Part shown: one piece after another, positions 12,549 through 15,853 of the stretch
How the letters are laid out: the number at the start of each line of letters is the position of its first letter
Numbering within the stretch: the first letter of the stretch is position 1
The notes under the pieces: model-generated
Database searches by the model: none
Told to the model about the DNA's origin: nothing
What the model saw: only the letters and a program-made list of their open reading frames with translations
DNA from: CAIOSQ01 sp044359885
Lineage (GTDB): Bacteria > Pseudomonadota > Alphaproteobacteria > CACIAM-22H2
Reading direction: 5' to 3'
Length of the DNA stretch: 15,853 nucleotides
Assembly: GCA_044359885.1 (NCBI GenBank)
Contig: JBIKLI010000068.1
Location: forward strand, 1-15,853
Program-made: the position numbers and the translations under genes

Positions 12549-14108
12549 ATGACCAATCCCGCAGTCCAGAACTGGATCGTCCGCAAGCCGCTGGCCCGGG
12601 GTCGCGGCGGGGTGGTCGCCAGCCAGAACATGCATGCCGCGCGGGCCGGCGCAGCGATCCTGAAACGCGGCGGCTCGGCGATCGACGCCGCGATCGCGAC
12701 CGCAGCCTGCCTCGCGGCGCTGGAGCCCTGGAACTCCGGGCTGGGCGGGATCGGCTTCATGATGGTCCGCGACGCCCGCAGCGGCCGGACACATGTCCTC
12801 GATTGCGGTCCCGTCGCCTCGCGCAACCTCGACCCCGCACGCTATCCGCTGTCCGGCAGCCAGGCCGCCGACCTCTTCGGCTGGCCAGGGGTCGTGGAGG
12901 ACCGCAACGTCCACGGACCGCTGTCGATGGTCGTGCCCTCGATCGTCGAAGGCTGGCGACTGGCGCACGAGACCTGGGGCGCGCGTCCCTGGGCGGAATT
13001 GTTCGAGACCGCCATCGGCCATGCCCGTGACGGGCTGCCGGCGGATTGGTGGACGACGCTGAAGATCGCCGGCGAGGCCGCCAACCTGCGCCGCTATCCC
13101 AGTTCGGCCGCGATCTACCTGCCCGATGGATTGCCCGCGGTCACGCCGACGGCAGGCCCGGTGAGGCGCGTGGTCATCTCCGGTCTGGCCGCGACCTTGG
13201 AACGTCTGGCCGCGGCCGGCGCGCGCGACTTCTACGAGGGCGAGCTCGCGCGCCGCCTGCTCGAGGACTTCCGCGCCGTCGGGGCCCCCGTCGACGCGGA
13301 AGATCTGCGCGCATGCAAGGCTGTTCTGCGCGATCCGATCGAGGTCGATCGCGGCGGAGCGCGGCTGGCACTGGCCTCCGGTCTGACCGCCGGCCCCACC
13401 TTCAAGCGCGTGCTGGAGAATCTGCCGCCCGGCGGCGTGCCGCGCGGTCCAGGCGCGGCAGCATTCGTCGCCTATGCCGACGCGCTGCGCCGGGCTTATG
13501 CCGAGCGCCTCGAGAAGATGGGCGACGAGACCGCGGGCGCGACGCACACGACCCATCTCTGCGCCGTCGACCGCGACGGCAACATGATCGCCATCACCCA
13601 GACCCTGCTGTCGCTGTTCGGCAGCCGGGTCGTCCTGCCCGAGACCGGGGTGCTCGTGAACAACGGGGTGATGTGGTTCGATCCGCGCCCGGGACGTCCC
13701 AATTCCATGGCGCCGGCGAAGCGACCGCTCACCAACATGTGCCCGGTGGTCGCGACCCGCGGCGGCGCGAGCTGGTTCGCGGCCGGCGCGTCGGGCGGCC
13801 GCAGGATCCTGCCCGCCGTCTTCCAGCTGTCGTCGTTCCTGATCGATCACGGGCTCGACCTGGAGACGGCCGCCCATCATCCGCGAATCGACGTGTCGGA
13901 TCCCGACCTCGTGACCATGGACCCGCGCCTGGCACCGGAGATCCAGGCGGCCCTCGCGGCGCGTTTCCCCACCCGGATCCAGGAATATGTCGCCTACCCG
14001 ACCGCCTATGCCTGTCCGCAGGTGGTGATGCAGGACGGCGACACGCGCATGGGGATCGGCGACGTGATGAGCCCCTGGTCGGCCGGCGTCAGCGAAGACG
14101 AGCTCTGA
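12549..14108 (+). CDS. Gamma-glutamyltransferase-family Ntn hydrolase, atypical substrate site
   Basis: A 519-residue member of the gamma-glutamyltransferase (GGT) family. These proteins are self-cleaving Ntn hydrolases in which the new N-terminal Thr attacks an amide. The large-subunit motif GLGGIGFMM (64-72) and the nucleophile Thr334 in ATHTTHLCAVDRDGN are present, followed by NNGVMWFDPRPGRPNSMAPAKRPL and GASGGRRI (413-420). The usual Arg that binds the gamma-glutamyl carboxylate (LDFRE in E. coli) is replaced in LDCGPVA (84-90), and the usual MDDF acidic pair is VMWF (374-377). Glutathione or gamma-glutamyl cleavage is therefore doubtful; another amide or acyl-amino compound is more likely. 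No signal peptide is visible, so it is probably cytoplasmic. GAGGA lies just before the ATG. It ends the amidase-DadA-GGT operon. Confidence 0.88.
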   Translation: MTNPAVQNWIVRKPLARGRGGVVASQNMHAARAGAAILKRGGSAIDAAIATAACLAALEPWNSGLGGIGFMMVRDARSGRTHVLDCGPVASRNLDPARYPLSGSQAADLFGWPGVVEDRNVHGPLSMVVPSIVEGWRLAHETWGARPWAELFETAIGHARDGLPADWWTTLKIAGEAANLRRYPSSAAIYLPDGLPAVTPTAGPVRRVVISGLAATLERLAAAGARDFYEGELARRLLEDFRAVGAPVDAEDLRACKAVLRDPIEVDRGGARLALASGLTAGPTFKRVLENLPPGGVPRGPGAAAFVAYADALRRAYAERLEKMGDETAGATHTTHLCAVDRDGNMIAITQTLLSLFGSRVVLPETGVLVNNGVMWFDPRPGRPNSMAPAKRPLTNMCPVVATRGGASWFAAGASGGRRILPAVFQLSSFLIDHGLDLETAAHHPRIDVSDPDLVTMDPRLAPEIQAALAARFPTRIQEYVAYPTAYACPQVVMQDGDTRMGIGDVMSPWSAGVSEDEL

Positions 14109-14121
14109 TCCCCGGCGATCA
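14106..14121. terminator. Short dyad made by two convergent stop codons
   Basis: TGATC (14106-14110) pairs with GATCA (14117-14121) around CCCGGC. The TGA of the GGT-like gene and the TGA of the opposite acyltransferase gene form the two arms. The stem is only 5 bp and lacks a U tract, so any role as a terminator is weak. Confidence 0.18.
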
Positions 14122-14814
14122 CGGCGGCGACGGGCTGTCGCGCCCGCAGGCCGCGTCCGCCGCGATCATCGCGGCGGTCAGCGCGGCCTCGAGCTCGGCG
14201 TGCAGGCGCGCGACGGCATCATCGTCGGCATCGCGCGGCACGCGGATCGGCGATCCGATGACGAAGACACCCCGACCGAACGGCAACGGCAGCAGCATCC
14301 TGTCCCAGCTGCCGAGCGACCGGCCCCGCGTGGTGGAGAACGCGACCGGGACGATCGGCGCATCCGCGAGCCGTGCCAGCATCAGGACGCCGGCGCGCGC
14401 GCGCATGCGCGGACCGCGCGGACCGTCGGGCGTGATCGCCGCGCTGCGGCCGTCGCGCACCCAGGCGACGAGGCGGCGCAGCCCCTGGGAACCGCCGCGG
14501 CGCGAGGACCCGGGAATGACGTCGAGCCCGTAACGGCGCATCGTCGCAGCGCTGACGAGCCCGTCGCGATGGGTCGAGCTCAGCACCGCCACCCGCCGGT
14601 TGCGGAGACAACGCCTTCGGAACTCCGGCATCGCCAGCAATCGCCCATGCCAGAACGCGAGGATGAAAGGCGCGTCACCGCCGAACAGCTCCAACGCCCG
14701 GTCGTCGCCGACCAGGCGCCACCTCGTGGTCCGGGCGGCGAGCCGGACATAGGTGGCGATCAGCGCGGAGGCGATGCGCAGGCCGAGCGGCGAGGAAAGG
14801 AATCGGCGCAGCAA
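14119..14814 (-). CDS. DUF374 lysophospholipid / lipid A-type acyltransferase (LpxJ-like family)
   Basis: A 231-residue protein of the LPLAT superfamily, DUF374 branch. The Helicobacter/Campylobacter member LpxJ is a lipid A secondary acyltransferase, so a role in adding an acyl chain to lipid A or a lysophospholipid at the inner membrane is likely but unproven here. Conserved motifs are AFWHGRLL (53-60), SSTHRDGLVS (79-88), RRGGSQGLRRL (105-115) and TPDGPRGPR (128-136). A weakly hydrophobic N-terminal helix could tether it to the membrane. The start is TTG at 14814, preceded by AAGGGAAG about 6-8 bases upstream; an in-frame TGA at 14836-14838 excludes longer starts and no suitable ATG exists before the first motif. 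It converges with the GGT-like gene with 10 bases between stops. Confidence 0.85.
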   Translation of the reverse strand: MLRRFLSSPLGLRIASALIATYVRLAARTTRWRLVGDDRALELFGGDAPFILAFWHGRLLAMPEFRRRCLRNRRVAVLSSTHRDGLVSAATMRRYGLDVIPGSSRRGGSQGLRRLVAWVRDGRSAAITPDGPRGPRMRARAGVLMLARLADAPIVPVAFSTTRGRSLGSWDRMLLPLPFGRGVFVIGSPIRVPRDADDDAVARLHAELEAALTAAMIAADAACGRDSPSPP

Positions 14815-14956
14815 GGCGACTTCCCTTGCGTCCGGTCAGCCAGCGGCCGCGGCCGGCGGAAAGCGGCCAGCGCGCAGGGATCGATCCGTCTCTTCCATGC
14901 CATGCCTCGCCGCTGGTCGGGTCGCCGGCCGGTGCCGGGCGGGACAATCTCCGCCG

Positions 14957-15853
14957 TCAGGCCGCCGCGCGCCAGTCCTTCATCGGTGGATCGAGATCGC
15001 CGCGGCGCAGCGCGCGCCCCGGCCGCGCACCGGTCGGCGCGCCGCCGCGCCAGACGCAGGTGCCGTTGACGACGACCGTCTCGATCCCTGCCGCCGGCCG
15101 CTTCGGCGTCTCGAAGCTCGCCCGATCGACGACCGCCGCCGGATCGAAGACCGTCGCGTCCGCGAAGGCGCCGACGCGCAGCACACCGCGATCGCGCAGA
15201 CCGAAGCGCGCGGCGGTCAGCCCCGTCATCCGCCGCACCGCCTCCTCGAGCGGGAAAAGCGCAAGGTCGCGGCTGTAATGCCCGAGCACGCGCGGGAAGC
15301 TTCCCCAGAGGCGCGGATGCGGATGAGTGTCGTGCGGAAGGCCGTCCGAGCCGATCATCGCCTCCGGGTGGCGCAGGATCCGCTGCACGTCGGCCTCGTC
15401 CATCATGAAATAGACGGCGCCGGCCGGCAGCAACCGGCAGACGGCCTCCTCAGCCGTCACGCCCCATTCGCGGGCGATATCGGCAAGGTCGCGCCCGGAC
15501 ATGCCCGGCTGCGGCTTCGACCACGTGACGAGGGTCCGGGAGGCTGCCTGGACCCGCTCCGCGCTCAGCACCGTCGAGGCGGCGACATAGGGATAGACGT
15601 CGAATCCCAGTCGCTGACGGCGCATCGCATCGTCGATCAGCGCCAGCGTCTCGATCGAACGGCCGTGATTGGCGACGCCCGCGACCTTGTGGTGCGAAAG
15701 GATGACCGGCAGTCCGGCCTCGGCGCCGATCCGCATCGATTCGCGGATCGCGTCGAGCACATGGTCGCCCTCGTCGCGCATATGGGTGGCGTACAGCGTT
15801 CCATGGGCGGCGGCGACCTCGGCGAGTTCGATCACCTCGGCGGTCGGCGCATG
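14957..15853 (-). CDS. N-acyl-D-amino-acid deacylase (D-aminoacylase), C-terminal 298 residues
   Basis: The C-terminal part of a zinc amidohydrolase that removes the acyl group from N-acyl-D-amino acids. The 5' part lies beyond the right edge. Counting from the first visible residue, His24 (ATHMRDEG), His54 (VILSHHKVAG) and Asp170 (IGSDGLPHD) have exactly the spacing of His220, His250 and Asp366 of the Alcaligenes D-aminoacylase as I recall it. About 196 residues, including the first metal ligands, should therefore lie outside. HPHPRLWGSFPRVLGHY is also diagnostic. The C-terminal small beta domain (VGAFADATVFDP; TVVVNGTCVWRGG-like ending) is complete. Fine specificity (general, D-Glu or D-Asp) cannot be decided. 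It lies 142 bases upstream of the DUF374 gene on the same strand; no clear promoter or terminator is seen between. Confidence 0.93.
   Translation of the reverse strand, partial: HAPTAEVIELAEVAAAHGTLYATHMRDEGDHVLDAIRESMRIGAEAGLPVILSHHKVAGVANHGRSIETLALIDDAMRRQRLGFDVYPYVAASTVLSAERVQAASRTLVTWSKPQPGMSGRDLADIAREWGVTAEEAVCRLLPAGAVYFMMDEADVQRILRHPEAMIGSDGLPHDTHPHPRLWGSFPRVLGHYSRDLALFPLEEAVRRMTGLTAARFGLRDRGVLRVGAFADATVFDPAAVVDRASFETPKRPAAGIETVVVNGTCVWRGGAPTGARPGRALRRGDLDPPMKDWRAAA

Noticed and set aside
12066..13880. 604-codon minus-strand open frame opposite the DadA-like and GGT-like genes
   Set aside because: Composition is that of an antisense shadow and both sense genes carry intact catalytic motifs.
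1..15853. CRISPR array, rRNA genes, prophage or toxin-antitoxin locus
   Set aside because: No regularly spaced repeats, no rRNA-like sequence, and no small paired genes or phage proteins were seen on either strand.

Overview
This window is high-GC DNA (roughly two thirds G+C) with dense gene packing and frequent ATGA stop/start overlaps. The gene order ribonuclease D - kdsD - lptC - lptA - lptB - rpoN - ptsN, a complex I NDUFA9-family protein and a DUF1150 gene beside an Hsp20 gene all point to an alphaproteobacterium, most likely of a Rhodospirillales-like lineage. The order-level placement is inference.

Region by region: (1) 1-456 is the right end of an ISAs1-family insertion sequence cut by the window edge. 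(2) 462-2298, minus strand, is a two-gene unit of an NDUFA9-family SDR protein followed by a CitE-like CoA-ester lyase, with a good sigma70-type promoter at 2329-2356. (3) 2405-2611 carries a tRNA-Leu(CAG) gene with its promoter and a terminator-like hairpin. (4) 2678-9002, plus strand, is the core block: RNase D, then KdsD (Kdo precursor isomerase), LptC, LptA and LptB (LPS transport from inner to outer membrane), RpoN (sigma54) and PtsN (EIIA-Ntr). The hpf/raiA gene often found between rpoN and ptsN is absent. Its place holds a strong-looking promoter (8445-8473) and a short leader. (5) 9016-9790, minus strand, is an Hsp20 - DUF1150 pair behind a sigma32-like promoter. The Hsp20 leader can fold so that its Shine-Dalgarno lies in a helix with a bulged G, as in ROSE RNA thermometers. 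(6) 9871-14108, plus strand, is a tight three-gene unit: amidase-signature hydrolase, DadA-like FAD amino-acid dehydrogenase and a gamma-glutamyltransferase-like Ntn hydrolase. (7) 14119-15853, minus strand, holds a DUF374 (LpxJ-type) acyltransferase and the C-terminal 298 residues of an N-acyl-D-amino-acid deacylase cut by the right edge.

Two themes link the genes. The first is envelope biogenesis: KdsD makes the Kdo precursor, LptC/A/B move LPS, and the DUF374 protein may acylate lipid A. The second is catabolism of amides and (D-)amino acids: amidase, DadA-like oxidase, GGT-like hydrolase and D-aminoacylase. Most of the window is well-understood housekeeping. The least ordinary signals are the candidate Hsp20 thermosensor, the GGT-like enzyme lacking the usual gamma-glutamyl ligands, the missing hpf, and a 19-codon leader ORF overlapping the kdsD start. 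I do not see a large, clearly novel multigene system.
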